Positions 14,846 through 23,804 of a stretch of DNA of 39,244 bases are shown one piece after another. This stretch comes from Actinomycetota bacterium (GTDB lineage: Bacteria > Actinomycetota > Actinomycetes > Nanopelagicales > Nanopelagicaceae): the NCBI GenBank assembly GCA_009702965.1, contig WLHB01000010.1:1-39244 (forward strand), in the 5' to 3' direction. The first letter of the stretch is position 1; each line of letters starts with the position of its first letter. Below the pieces are notes generated by a model. That model ran no database searches. It saw only the letters and a program-made list of their open reading frames with translations, and was not told the DNA's origin. Both the position numbers and the translations under genes were made by a program.

Positions 14846-15580
14846 GTGATCAAGCCTCGTGAGCAGCGTCCCTTCCTAAAAACTTTCATCGCGCTCATTC
14901 TTATCGCTGGGTGCCTCTGGGCGTCTCAGTGGCAGTTTCACCGAGGTGAGGATCGAAAGGCGAAGAACGACACCATTGAGTTAAGAATTGCTCAACCCAT
15001 CGATGACTTAGAAAATCTGATCACTAATGTCGAGGCGAGCGAATGGAGAACAACGAGGGTTTCCGGAAGTTTTGACCCAGAGAACCAAATTCTTATTCGT
15101 AACAGATATTACGAAGGTAAATACGGTTATGGCGTCCTCACTAGATTTACTTCCGTTCAAGGAAAAACTATGTGGGTAGATCGAGGTTGGGTACAGGCTG
15201 GATCTAGCGCAACGGAGATCCCGAAGACGCCTGCAGTTCCACTCGGCGATGTTTCGATTGTTGCCAGGCTTCGACTTGATTCATCGCTTCCGACAGGTTC
15301 TTTCTTCGCTCTACCAACCAGCGGTGAGCAGGGACTTATTTCAAAACTGAACGCACAATCAGGGCTCACCTCTGAAAACTTTTATCTCGACCTGATTTCT
15401 GGATCTACTCCGGATTTGTCACCAACTACACCGACTCTTATTCCCACTCTCAGTGACGGGCCACACCTTGCATACGCTGTGCAATGGATTCTCTTTGCAG
15501 CTCTTGTCGTATATGGGCGTTACTTAATTCGAAAAATGGATTTAACGAGTGGTCAGGTCCTGACGACTGAAGAGGTCTGA
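14846..15580 (+). CDS. SURF1-family cytochrome oxidase assembly protein
   Basis: Membrane chaperone for assembly of cytochrome c oxidase, thought to help heme a insertion. About 244 residues: an N-terminal transmembrane segment (KTFIALILIAGCLWASQWQF), a large extracytoplasmic domain with the SURF1-type segments RNRYYEGKYGYGVLTRF and VDRGWV, and a second transmembrane segment near the C-terminus (YAVQWILFAALVVYGRYLI). The start is uncertain. GTG at 14846 follows TACACT by 6 nt and puts the membrane segment near the N-terminus; ATG at 14807 would overlap the DUF3099 gene by 26 nt. Its last 39 nt overlap the convergent ABC exporter gene. Confidence 0.87.
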   Translation: MIKPREQRPFLKTFIALILIAGCLWASQWQFHRGEDRKAKNDTIELRIAQPIDDLENLITNVEASEWRTTRVSGSFDPENQILIRNRYYEGKYGYGVLTRFTSVQGKTMWVDRGWVQAGSSATEIPKTPAVPLGDVSIVARLRLDSSLPTGSFFALPTSGEQGLISKLNAQSGLTSENFYLDLISGSTPDLSPTTPTLIPTLSDGPHLAYAVQWILFAALVVYGRYLIRKMDLTSGQVLTTEEV

Positions 15581-17407
15581 GTAAATCCCGCCAGCGCTGA
15601 TCAACTCTTCATGACGGCCCCGCTCGGCTACTCTTCCATCTTTAATCACAAGAATCTGATCCGCATCCATCACTGTGCTCAAGCGATGTGCGATGACAAT
15701 GCTTGTTCGTCCTTTGAGAGCGTTCTTCAAAGCGATCTGAACAAGGTCTTCATTCTCAGAGTCCAAGTGCGCAGTGGCCTCATCAAGTATCACCAGCGAT
15801 GGCGACTTGAGCAAAAGTCGTGCGATCGCAAGACGTTGCTTCTCTCCACCACTGAGGCGATGCCCGCGCTCTCCGACCATTGTTGATAAACCTTGTGGAA
15901 GTGAAGCGATGAGCGGCCAAATCTGAGCAGCGGTACAGGCGCTCTGCATCTCTTCCAGAGTGGCATCATGCTTTGCATACCTGAGGTTTTCTTCAATTGT
16001 CTCGTGGAAAAGATGCGCATCTTGCATCACGACGCCAATACTGTTTCTTAGACTCTCAAGTTCGTACTCTCTAATGTCATTTCCATTGATCTCAATCGAA
16101 CCGTCAGTCACATCGTAGAGACGTGGAATCAGCGCACTTATAGTTGTCTTTCCAGCCCCTGAGGGACCCACCAACGCGGTCATCGTTCCTGGTTCGACCG
16201 CAAACGATAAACCTTTGAGAATCTCCCCAGAGTCAACCACCTCACGAGTAGCTATTCCTTCTAGCGATGCAAGTGAGATTTCATCCGCCTTCGGATAAGA
16301 GAAGAAAACATTCTTGACCTCAACTCGTGGCTTAGATGCGGGCATATGAGGTGCATCAACCTTGCTCTCCACCATTGGCTTGAGATCAAGGACTTCAAAG
16401 ACTCGCTCGAATGAAACTAGCGCTGTCATCACATCAATTCGAATATTCGAGAGTGCGGTGAGAGGGCCGTAGAGTCGTGCCAAAAGTGCAGTGATCGCAA
16501 TCATGGTTCCTACTGTGATTGTTCCAGAAATAGCCAGATGTCCACCGATGCCGTATGCAAAGGCTGTCGCAATAGCAGCAACGCTAGTGAGAGCGATAAA
16601 GAAGAGACGATTGAGCAGGGCTAATTGAATTCCAATATCTGCAACCTTGCGCGCGCGTGAGCGGAAGAACTCTTTCTCGCTCGATTGTTTTCCGTATAGA
16701 GCAACGAGTAGCGCACCTGAAACGTTAAAGCGTTCTGTCATAGTGCTCGACATTTGAGCGTTTACTTCGAATGATTCGCGAGTCAGGGACTGAATCTTGC
16801 GCCCCACCCACTTTGTTGGCAAAAGAAAGAGTGGAAGTAAAGCCAGTGAGAAAAGCGTGATTTGCCACGAGAGGAAGAGCATTGCGATTGTCACCAGCGT
16901 CAGACTGATCACATTACTTACAATCCCAGAAAGGGTTGCAGTAAATGCTTGCTGTGCTCCCATCACATCGGAGTTGATTCGCGAGATCAACGCACCCGTC
17001 TGGGTGCGAGTGAAGAAGGCGATTGATTGTTTCTGTACATGAGCAAAGACTTCAGAGCGAAGGTCATAAATCAGACCTTCACCAATGCGAGCAGAGAACC
17101 ACCGGCCAATCACATTCATGATTGCATCAAGAATCGCGAGCAAACCAACGATGAGGGCCAAAGTTGTTACAAGCCCTGGATCCTTAGGTAAGACGCCATC
17201 GTCGATGAGCTTTCGCAGGAGAAGCGGTGTCGAAACGATAAGAAATGCATCAACAACAACTGTTGCTAAAAAGAAAATTAGATAACGTCGATAGGCACGA
17301 CCGTAGGAGAGAATCCGTTTGACTGTACCTGGCTTAAGTTTTCTCTCTTTGACCGAAGGATCTGCTGTGATTGACCTAAAGGTCATCCACATTGCGTGTT
17401 GGGACAC
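15542..17407 (-). CDS. ABC exporter half-transporter (fused membrane and ATPase domains)
   Basis: Exports an unknown substrate, probably as a homodimer since no partner gene is adjacent. The 621-residue protein has a six-helix type-1 exporter domain (about 35-330) and an ATPase domain with Walker A GPSGAGKTT (414-422), signature LSGGEKQRLAIARLL, Walker B LVILDEATAHLD and switch IAHRLST. Between the strand YPKADE and ILKGLSF lies an insert of about 20 residues (EISLASLEGIATREV), which I associate with an actinobacterial exporter subgroup. The GTG start at 17407 is 3 nt after the sufT stop; TACTGT lies 7 nt upstream. Its 3' end overlaps SURF1. Adjacency to the SUF operon does not prove an Fe-S role. 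Confidence 0.9.
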   Translation of the reverse strand: MSQHAMWMTFRSITADPSVKERKLKPGTVKRILSYGRAYRRYLIFFLATVVVDAFLIVSTPLLLRKLIDDGVLPKDPGLVTTLALIVGLLAILDAIMNVIGRWFSARIGEGLIYDLRSEVFAHVQKQSIAFFTRTQTGALISRINSDVMGAQQAFTATLSGIVSNVISLTLVTIAMLFLSWQITLFSLALLPLFLLPTKWVGRKIQSLTRESFEVNAQMSSTMTERFNVSGALLVALYGKQSSEKEFFRSRARKVADIGIQLALLNRLFFIALTSVAAIATAFAYGIGGHLAISGTITVGTMIAITALLARLYGPLTALSNIRIDVMTALVSFERVFEVLDLKPMVESKVDAPHMPASKPRVEVKNVFFSYPKADEISLASLEGIATREVVDSGEILKGLSFAVEPGTMTALVGPSGAGKTTISALIPRLYDVTDGSIEINGNDIREYELESLRNSIGVVMQDAHLFHETIEENLRYAKHDATLEEMQSACTAAQIWPLIASLPQGLSTMVGERGHRLSGGEKQRLAIARLLLKSPSLVILDEATAHLDSENEDLVQIALKNALKGRTSIVIAHRLSTVMDADQILVIKDGRVAERGRHEELISAGGIYSDLFSRQDLTTR

Positions 17408-17410
17408 GAG

Positions 17411-17722
17411 TTAAACAGTAAAGCCAAGAGCTCTTAACTGCTCACGACCATCATCAGAGATTTTATCCGGACCCCAAGGTGGCATCCATACCCAATTAAT
17501 TTTCACATCGCTAGTCAGTGGTGCCAACGCTTGACGAGTCTGATCTTCAATAACATCTTGAAGTGGGCAAGCAGCCGAGGTAAGCGTCATATTGAGAATT
17601 GCAATATTACTTTCATCAACCATTACATCGTAGATAAGTCCGAGGTCTACAACATTGATCCCGAGCTCAGGATCAACAACATCCTTCATAGCCTCGGTTA
17701 CATCTTCAACTTTTGCACTCAT
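17411..17722 (-). CDS. sufT: MIP18/DUF59 family iron-sulfur maturation factor (SufT-like)
   Basis: Small cytoplasmic protein thought to help transfer or mature Fe-S clusters on client proteins. The 103-residue DUF59 protein has DPELGINVVDLGLIY at 17-31 and the conserved cysteine segment TSAACPL. The final WxPPWGPDxISxxGRxxLRxxGF stretch is typical of SUF-linked actinobacterial members. The start has AAAGG 7 nt upstream. It is the last gene of the SUF operon, about 60 nt after sufU. Symbol given by analogy with SUF-linked DUF59 proteins. Confidence 0.88.
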   Translation of the reverse strand: MSAKVEDVTEAMKDVVDPELGINVVDLGLIYDVMVDESNIAILNMTLTSAACPLQDVIEDQTRQALAPLTSDVKINWVWMPPWGPDKISDDGREQLRALGFTV

Positions 17723-17782
17723 TGACTTACCTTTCCTCGGATTGGAATTCTATCCCTACTGGGTCGTTCTTGTGAGCCTTAC

Positions 17783-18220
17783 CTACTTGTTCGATGCCTG
17801 CATCGAGGCATCCTTTATCGCCATCCACCCCAGCAGGGCACACTTAATCCGCGCTGGATACTGTGAAACACCGGCCAGAGCGACAGCGTCTTCCAAAACT
17901 AGTTCATTACCGGATTTCTTACCCTTGCTCTGCATCAGATCCATAAACTCTTCAGTGATCGATTCAGAAACATCTAGAGTCTTTCCAACGAGAAGATCAC
18001 TCGCGATTGAGACGCTCGCCTGCGAGATTGAGCAACCGACCCCATCCCATGTAATTTTACTAATCACATTGCCTGTCAGAGTGATGTTGAGAGTGATCTC
18101 GTCACCACAGCTTGGATTGATGTGATGGACCTGAACATCATAATCTTTAGCTAAAGATTTATTGAGTGGGTTCTTGTAGTGATCAAGAATTACTTCTTGA
18201 TATAAGTTATCTAAGTTCAT
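17783..18220 (-). CDS. sufU: SUF system zinc-dependent sulfurtransferase SufU
   Basis: Accepts persulfide sulfur from SufS and passes it to the SufBCD scaffold. The 145-residue IscU-like protein has the conserved ligands C38 and D40 (NPSCGDE), C63 (GVGCSISQAS) and C127 (RIKCALLGW), plus the extra loop between the second and third cysteines that marks SufU from IscU. The start overlaps the sufS stop as ATGA, in keeping with the enzyme-acceptor partnership. Confidence 0.95.
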   Translation of the reverse strand: MNLDNLYQEVILDHYKNPLNKSLAKDYDVQVHHINPSCGDEITLNITLTGNVISKITWDGVGCSISQASVSIASDLLVGKTLDVSESITEEFMDLMQSKGKKSGNELVLEDAVALAGVSQYPARIKCALLGWMAIKDASMQASNK

Positions 18221-19464
18221 TGGCGGAAATATTTCATCGCAGAATGAATGCCGGTCATCAAGGCATCATTATCTTCAATAGTGTTGTACAGATAAAGCGA
18301 GGCACGCGTAGTTGCCGGTACTCCCAGCGAGCGAGTCAGTGGCCACGCGCAATGATGTCCAGTTCGCACAGCAATTCCCTGACTATCGAGGAATTGTCCA
18401 AGATCATGTGGATGAATTCCCTCAACTGTAAATGAGAGCGCTCCCCCACGGCTATCCATAGTGTGTGGACCTACCACTTTGATCTCTTCGACAGATAACA
18501 ATTTGGTAAGGAGATCAGAAGTCAGTACATGTTCGTGCGCTGCGATCGAATCCATACCGATCGCAGAGAGATAATCAACGGCAACACCAAGTCCAATAAC
18601 CTGAGCCATATTTGGCACTCCAGATTCAAATTTTGCTGGTGCTGGTGCCCACGTCGCTGACGTCATGGTGACATCTGCAATCATCGAACCACCGGTGAGA
18701 AACGGTGGAAGCTCTTCAAGGAGCTCACGGCGTCCCCACATAATCCCCACACCCGTTGGACCAACAGCCTTGTGGCCTGAGAAGGCAAGGAAATCGATCC
18801 CAAATTTCTTTACATCAACGCTCATGTGCGGCACTGATTGACATGCATCAAGGACCACAACTGCGCCTACATTGTGCGCTGCCTTAACTATCTCATCCAA
18901 AGGATTGATTGTTCCCAAAACATTAGATTGGTGAGTAAGTGCAACAACTTTGGTTGAAGCAGTGATGAGAGTTGGGATCTGAGAGAGATCTAATCGTCCT
19001 TCGGGCGTGACATCAAACCAGACCAACTCAGCCCCAGTGCGCGCTGCTAACTGCTGCCAAGGGATCAGGTTTGCGTGGTGCTCCATCTGCGAAACGAGAA
19101 TTCGATCTCCCGCTTTCAGGTGGAATCTATTCCCGCTCGCTGCATTACCCATCGCGTAAGCGATGAGATTAAGTGATTCAGTTGCACCTTTGGTGAAGAT
19201 GACCTCGTCAACTTCAGCGCCAAGGAAGCGTGCAATCTTTAGCCGTGCGCCTTCAAAAAGATCAGTCGCCTCTTCCGCGAGTTGATGAGCACCTCGGTGA
19301 ACTGCCGCATTATGAAGACGATAGAAATCCACCTCAGCGTCAATAACCACTTGAGGTTTTTGTGAAGTGGCACCGCTATCAAGATAGACAAGCCTCTTAC
19401 CGTCACGAATCGTCCGTGAGAAGATCGGAAAATCTTCGCGAATGACTAGTGGGTTAAAGGACAT
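18217..19464 (-). CDS. sufS: Cysteine desulfurase SufS
   Basis: PLP enzyme that takes sulfur from cysteine, giving alanine and an enzyme persulfide for Fe-S assembly. The 415-residue class V aminotransferase fold has TKGATESLN at 91-99, the Schiff-base lysine K232 in SGHKAVGPTG, and catalytic C372 in RTGHHCAWP, the short group II loop seen in SufS proteins. The gap to sufC is 17 nt and includes part of a 14-bp palindrome. It ends in an ATGA overlap with sufU. Confidence 0.97.
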   Translation of the reverse strand: MSFNPLVIREDFPIFSRTIRDGKRLVYLDSGATSQKPQVVIDAEVDFYRLHNAAVHRGAHQLAEEATDLFEGARLKIARFLGAEVDEVIFTKGATESLNLIAYAMGNAASGNRFHLKAGDRILVSQMEHHANLIPWQQLAARTGAELVWFDVTPEGRLDLSQIPTLITASTKVVALTHQSNVLGTINPLDEIVKAAHNVGAVVVLDACQSVPHMSVDVKKFGIDFLAFSGHKAVGPTGVGIMWGRRELLEELPPFLTGGSMIADVTMTSATWAPAPAKFESGVPNMAQVIGLGVAVDYLSAIGMDSIAAHEHVLTSDLLTKLLSVEEIKVVGPHTMDSRGGALSFTVEGIHPHDLGQFLDSQGIAVRTGHHCAWPLTRSLGVPATTRASLYLYNTIEDNDALMTGIHSAMKYFRQ

Positions 19465-19476
19465 CTCGATTGCGTA

Positions 19477-19490
19477 AACGCTTAAGCGTT
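19477..19490. repeat. 14-bp perfect palindrome at the sufC stop codon
   Basis: AACGCTTAAGCGTT is its own reverse complement and contains the sufC TAA (19482-19484). In RNA it can form a 5-bp stem with a UUAA loop between sufC and sufS. It may be chance, a weak processing element or a protein site. Confidence 0.5.
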
Positions 19491-20234
19491 GACGTACTCC
19501 TCATATCCTTGCGCCTCAAGTTTATCTGCCAACTCTGGGCCACCTTCTTCAACGATTTTTCCGTTAGCAAATACATGCACAAAATCTGGCTTAATGTACT
19601 TAAGGATGCGTGTGTAGTGAGTAATTAAGAGAACTCCGACATTGTTATTCTCTTTTGCTCGATTTACACCTTCAGAAACTACGCGCAGAGCATCAACATC
19701 CAACCCAGAATCAGTTTCATCAAGGATTGCGATCTTTGGCTTGAGAAGCTCAAGTTGCATGATCTCGTGGCGTTTCTTTTCTCCGCCGGAGAATCCTTCA
19801 TTGACATTTCTCGCTGCAAAGGATGGATCCATCTTGAGAGCTTCCATTGCACCCTTAACTTCTCCTACCCACTCGCGAAGTTTTGGAGCTTCTCCACGAA
19901 GTGCTGTGGCTGCAGTGCGAAGAAAGTTTGAGACAGATACTCCGGGTACCTCGACTGGATATTGCATTGCTAAGAAAAGACCAGCCTTAGCACGCTCATC
20001 TACTGACATCTCTAGAACATCTGCACCATCGAGAGTTACTGTTCCGCCAGTGATTGTGTATTTTGGATGACCAGCGATCGAATATGCGAGAGTTGATTTC
20101 CCGGAACCGTTAGGACCCATGATCGCGTGCGTCTCTCCAGATTTGATCGTGAGGTCTACGCCCTTCAAGATCTCAACGTCTCCACCTTCAGTGGTTACGC
20201 TTACCTTTAATCCGCGAATTTCAAGTGTGCTCAT
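19482..20234 (-). CDS. sufC: SUF scaffold ATPase SufC
   Basis: ABC-type ATPase that works with SufB and SufD in the cytoplasm to build Fe-S clusters. The 250-residue protein has Walker A GPNGSGKST at 40-48, the SufC-specific signature SGGEKKRHEIMQL and Walker B KIAILDETDSGLD, with no membrane domain. A GGGGA lies 5 nt before the ATG and the gap to the Rieske gene is 12 nt. Confidence 0.97.
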   Translation of the reverse strand: MSTLEIRGLKVSVTTEGGDVEILKGVDLTIKSGETHAIMGPNGSGKSTLAYSIAGHPKYTITGGTVTLDGADVLEMSVDERAKAGLFLAMQYPVEVPGVSVSNFLRTAATALRGEAPKLREWVGEVKGAMEALKMDPSFAARNVNEGFSGGEKKRHEIMQLELLKPKIAILDETDSGLDVDALRVVSEGVNRAKENNNVGVLLITHYTRILKYIKPDFVHVFANGKIVEEGGPELADKLEAQGYEEYVNA

Positions 20235-20246
20235 CTTTGTCCCCGA

Positions 20247-20543
20247 TTAGATTTCCACTGTGACGGAGTCTCCGTCAACATGTATGCCGTAAGTCTTAAG
20301 CGGTGCAACCGCTGGTGGTGTGAGTGCTTCACCCGTGCGTAGATCAAATTCTGCGCCATGTAGCCAGCATTCAATTTTGAATCCGGATACATCGCCCTCT
20401 GAAAGAGATGCATCAGAATGAGAGCATGTGTCATCGATAGCGAAAACTTCTTCGCCGACGCGAGTAACACAGATGGTTTTCCCATCTTTCTCAATTTTGA
20501 CTGGCTTGCCTTCAACTAAGGTAGCTAACGAGAGATCAGCCAT
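20247..20543 (-). CDS. Rieske-type [2Fe-2S] ferredoxin in the SUF operon
   Basis: Small cytoplasmic electron carrier of 98 residues. The cluster ligands are C40-x-H42 (CSHS) and C59-x2-H62 (CWLHG), the standard Rieske pattern, and the protein resembles ferredoxin components of aromatic dioxygenases or NirD. A Rieske gene between sufD and sufC recurs in actinobacterial SUF operons, which suggests a role in electron supply to cluster assembly rather than in ring oxidation. The ATG at 20543 overlaps the sufD stop; an in-frame ATG three codons upstream is possible. Confidence 0.9.
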   Translation of the reverse strand: MADLSLATLVEGKPVKIEKDGKTICVTRVGEEVFAIDDTCSHSDASLSEGDVSGFKIECWLHGAEFDLRTGEALTPPAVAPLKTYGIHVDGDSVTVEI

Positions 20544-21636
20544 TGATGGCACCAGCCTTTGCTAGCTCATCATCGATGCGCGCCATGATGCGATCCTCAA
20601 TTACCTGATCTTTGATCTGCGAGACGATCTCTGTGAAGAAGCCACGTACAACTAGTCGGCGTGCATCAGCGCTACTAATTCCACGAGACATGAGATAGAA
20701 AAGTTGCTCGTCATCGAAACGACCAGTGGTGCTCGCATGGCCTGCGCCAACGATCTCCCCTGTCTCAATCTCAAGGTTGGGAACAGAATCTGCTCGCGCG
20801 CCATCAGATAGTAGAAGATTTCTATTCAACTCATACGTATCTGTTCCTTCGGCCGCTGCGCGAATAAATACATCGCCGATCCAAACGGTATGAGCATCTT
20901 GCCCTGCGAGAGCGCCTTTGTAATTCACCCGAGATTTAGCCTGCGGTACGAGGTGATCAACGAACATACGGTGCTCAAAGAACTGACCTTCGGTTGCAAA
21001 GTACACACCAAGTAGTTCAGTACTTGCACCGCTTCCAGCAAACTCGACTGTAGGTAGAAGGCGTACGAGCGAACCACCCACTGTGACGACAATTGAATTG
21101 AATGTCCCATCGCGCTCTACCACTGCGTGGTGATGAGCGGCATGAACTGATGATGAACCCCACTCTTGAAGTGAGATAAAGGTCAGGTGCGCGCCTGCTC
21201 CCACTCGAATTTCAAGGTCTTCTCCGAGGCGCAGATCTCCAGAATTTTCAAAGATAACTGTGGCTTTTGAATTCGGTTCCAGAACGATCTGAACTCGAGC
21301 GAACTCAACAGATTGCAGATCTCGCATCGATCGAGAGAAATGAATTGGTTCGTTGATCTCAGTGTTCTGAGAAACAGTTAATCGTTGTACCGATCCAGAG
21401 AAGGCACGAATTCTCTGCACAATCGCATCATTACTCATCGTGAAAGCCTCCGCCTCCACTTTTTCAAAGCTAACTCCAGAAGGCAACGCTCCTGTGAGCT
21501 TCAATGAATCAAGTAATGAGGCGACAGCAGTGCCATCGTGCATACCCGCCAGGCGCTTGAGAGGGGTGAAACGCCACGCCTCTTCACGTCCCTGCGGAGT
21601 ATGTATCTCCAAAAGATTAGATTGCAGTGCAGTCAT
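20536..21636 (-). CDS. sufD: SUF scaffold protein SufD
   Basis: Partner of SufB in the SufBCD scaffold, linked to iron entry. The 366-residue protein has a variable N-terminal domain with the GREEAWRFTPLKRL segment, a right-handed beta-helix core, and the C-terminal segment [30 protein letters not shown], which is shared with SufB. The start overlaps the sufB stop by one base (TAATG), implying coupling. Confidence 0.96.
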   Translation of the reverse strand: MTALQSNLLEIHTPQGREEAWRFTPLKRLAGMHDGTAVASLLDSLKLTGALPSGVSFEKVEAEAFTMSNDAIVQRIRAFSGSVQRLTVSQNTEINEPIHFSRSMRDLQSVEFARVQIVLEPNSKATVIFENSGDLRLGEDLEIRVGAGAHLTFISLQEWGSSSVHAAHHHAVVERDGTFNSIVVTVGGSLVRLLPTVEFAGSGASTELLGVYFATEGQFFEHRMFVDHLVPQAKSRVNYKGALAGQDAHTVWIGDVFIRAAAEGTDTYELNRNLLLSDGARADSVPNLEIETGEIVGAGHASTTGRFDDEQLFYLMSRGISSADARRLVVRGFFTEIVSQIKDQVIEDRIMARIDDELAKAGAING

Positions 21637-23045
21637 TACCCAACTGCCCCTTCCATCTGAAGTTCGATAAGGCGGTTGAGCTCGAGTGCGTACTCCATAG
21701 GTAATTCGCGTGCAATTGGTTCAATGAATCCACGAACAATCATCGCCATCGCTTCATCCTCGTTAAGTCCACGAGACATCAAGTAGAAGAGTTGGTCATC
21801 GCTAATCTTTGAGACCGTCGCTTCGTGACCCATCGAGACATCATCTTCACGAATATCTACATATGGATATGTATCAGAACGCGAGATGCTATCGACAAGG
21901 AGCGCGTCACATTTAACGGTACTCGCTGAATGGTGAGCACCCTCTTGGACCTGAACAAGTCCTCTGTAGGAAGTTCTGCCACCACCGCGAGCGACAGATT
22001 TAGAAATCACTGAGGAAGATGTGTACGGAGCAGCATGAACCATCTTCGCGCCAGAATCTTGATGCTGACCAGGTCCAGCGAATGCAAGAGAGAGTGTTTC
22101 CCCCTTCGCATGTGGGCCCATGAGTAGAACTGCTGGGTACTTCATGGTGACCTTTGAGCCAATATTTCCATCGACCCATTCCATTGTTGCGCCTTCAGCA
22201 CAGGTCGCACGTTTTGTAACAAGGTTGTACACGTTATTCGACCAGTTTTGAATCGTTGTGTAGCGAACGCGTGCACCCTTCTTCACAATGATTTCGACAA
22301 CGGCTGAGTGTAAAGAATCTGATTTATAGATTGGAGCAGTACAACCTTCAACGTAGTGAATATATGAATCTTCGTCAGCGATGATCAGCGTGCGCTCAAA
22401 CTGGCCCATATTCTCTGTGTTAATTCGGAAGTATGCCTGCAATGGAATATCTACGTGGACGCCCTTTGGAACGTAGATAAATGAACCGCCGGACCAGACA
22501 GATGTGTTCAGTGCCGCGAATTTATTATCACCAACAGGAATAACTGTTCCGAAGTATTCACGGAAGAGTTCAGGGTGCTCACGAAGCGCTGTATCGGTAT
22601 CGAGGAATAGCACCCCAAGTTTTTCAAGGTCTTCTCTGATGGAGTGATACACAACCTCAGACTCGTACTGTGCCGCTACTCCTGAAACAAGGCGCTGCTT
22701 TTCTGCCTCTGGGATTCCGAGTCGATCGTAAGTATTCTTAATGTCATCTGGAAGGTCATCCCACGTTGTTGCTTGCTTCTCTGTTGAACGCACGAAGTAT
22801 TTGATGGTGTCGAAGAAGATTCCTGAGAGATCGCTACCCCACGATGGCATCGGCTTCTTCTCAAAGAGTGAAAGTCCCTTGAGTCGTAGATCGAGCATCC
22901 ACTCTGGCTCATTCTTCTTCGCTGAAATGTCGCGAACTACATCTTCGTTGATTCCGCGTTTTGCTGTTGCACCGGCATCGGTCTTATCAGCCCAACCGTA
23001 TTCATAATTTCCAAGGCCATCGAGTTCTGGATGTGCTGTTGTCAT
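21636..23045 (-). CDS. sufB: SUF scaffold protein SufB
   Basis: Main scaffold of the SUF system on which new Fe-S clusters form. The 469-residue protein has the highly conserved SufB core, including [23 protein letters not shown]-type sequence, the EGCTAP cysteine segment and the [22 protein letters not shown] region, and ends in the shared SufB/SufD tail ([12 protein letters not shown]). AAAGG lies 7 nt before the ATG, 2 nt past the sufR stop. Confidence 0.98.
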   Translation of the reverse strand: MTTAHPELDGLGNYEYGWADKTDAGATAKRGINEDVVRDISAKKNEPEWMLDLRLKGLSLFEKKPMPSWGSDLSGIFFDTIKYFVRSTEKQATTWDDLPDDIKNTYDRLGIPEAEKQRLVSGVAAQYESEVVYHSIREDLEKLGVLFLDTDTALREHPELFREYFGTVIPVGDNKFAALNTSVWSGGSFIYVPKGVHVDIPLQAYFRINTENMGQFERTLIIADEDSYIHYVEGCTAPIYKSDSLHSAVVEIIVKKGARVRYTTIQNWSNNVYNLVTKRATCAEGATMEWVDGNIGSKVTMKYPAVLLMGPHAKGETLSLAFAGPGQHQDSGAKMVHAAPYTSSSVISKSVARGGGRTSYRGLVQVQEGAHHSASTVKCDALLVDSISRSDTYPYVDIREDDVSMGHEATVSKISDDQLFYLMSRGLNEDEAMAMIVRGFIEPIARELPMEYALELNRLIELQMEGAVG

Positions 23046-23047
23046 GA

Positions 23048-23734
23048 TTATGCCTTTCCAGCGGTAGTTGTGAGTTGAGGAATATAAGTAGTACAGACTC
23101 CATCGCCATGAGCGATGGTTGCTAAACGTTGAACATGGGTACCAAGCAGGCGTGAGAATGCTTGTGTTTCTGCTTCGCAGAGTTGGGGATAGGCCGCTGC
23201 TACGTGGGCAATAGGACAGTGATGCTGACAGATCTCTTCACCAGATCCACGTGCTTCAACACTCGCTGCGTACCCTTGTTCGGTAAGAAAATCTGCAAGA
23301 GCGGCGACCGTATCTTCCTTGTCACTCCCCATATTCACATGCTGTGAAAAATACTCGGTTGCTTTAGCTTCGATCTCTTGCGCTCTCGATTCTGCAAATG
23401 CGGCAACTAAGTGATCACCTGAATGTGTCGCCATAAATTTAAGCGCAGATACCGCAAGATCGTCATAGGTATGTTCAAACTTTGCACGACCAACATCGGT
23501 CATGAGAAAGACTTTTGATGGGCGTCCTCGACCGCGAATCGAGGAATCTCTAGGATCGCGCGCCTCGAGAATGCCATCGGCAACGAGAAGGTCGAGATGA
23601 CGTCGTATTCCAGCGGGGGTCAACGCCAGCGCTTGGCTTAAGGTTGAAGCGGTAGCCGGACCATGCTCAAGAATGAGGCGGGCGATCGCATCCCTTGTGG
23701 GTAGATCATCGCTCTGGCTATCTCCGAATTTCAC
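23048..23734 (-). CDS. sufR: SufR, iron-sulfur sensing repressor of the SUF operon
   Basis: Transcription regulator that senses Fe-S status through its own cluster. The 228-residue protein has an N-terminal winged helix-turn-helix (about 12-85, with [12 protein letters not shown] as the recognition region and a GRGRPSKV wing) and C-terminal cysteines C169, C173, C186 and C214, able to hold a cluster. The start is GTG at 23734, preceded by TACATT (23741-23746) at 6 nt and no Shine-Dalgarno, so the operon mRNA is probably leaderless. As first gene of the operon and divergent from ctaA, it is placed for autoregulation. Confidence 0.93.
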   Translation of the reverse strand: MKFGDSQSDDLPTRDAIARLILEHGPATASTLSQALALTPAGIRRHLDLLVADGILEARDPRDSSIRGRGRPSKVFLMTDVGRAKFEHTYDDLAVSALKFMATHSGDHLVAAFAESRAQEIEAKATEYFSQHVNMGSDKEDTVAALADFLTEQGYAASVEARGSGEEICQHHCPIAHVAAAYPQLCEAETQAFSRLLGTHVQRLATIAHGDGVCTTYIPQLTTTAGKA

Positions 23735-23740
23735 AACACG

Positions 23741-23746
23741 AATGTA
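23741..23746 (-). promoter_or_regulatory. sufR operon -10 element (leaderless type)
   Basis: TACATT on the minus strand ends 6 nt before the sufR GTG. It sits in the centre of a short ACGA/TCGT inverted repeat (23739-23751) that could be part of a repressor site, but four-base arms are weak evidence. No good -35 is seen at 17 nt, which is common for activator- or repressor-controlled promoters. Confidence 0.4.
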
Positions 23747-23792
23747 TCGTAATTAACTCCCTCCTTCTACTCGAACACACGCCCTCCTGGAA

Positions 23793-23798
23793 TAGGCT
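23793..23798 (+). promoter_or_regulatory. ctaA -10 element (leaderless type)
   Basis: TAGGCT ends 6 nt before the ctaA ATG at 23805, with no Shine-Dalgarno between. A weak -35-like CTCGAA lies 17 nt upstream (23770-23775). The same TAGGCT hexamer precedes the DUF3099 gene. Confidence 0.5.
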
Positions 23799-23804
23799 AG
23801 CGAT

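Noticed and set aside
20231-20515. 94-codon minus-strand frame inside the Rieske gene
   Set aside because: Out of frame with a gene that has all four cluster ligands; the alternative product looks random.
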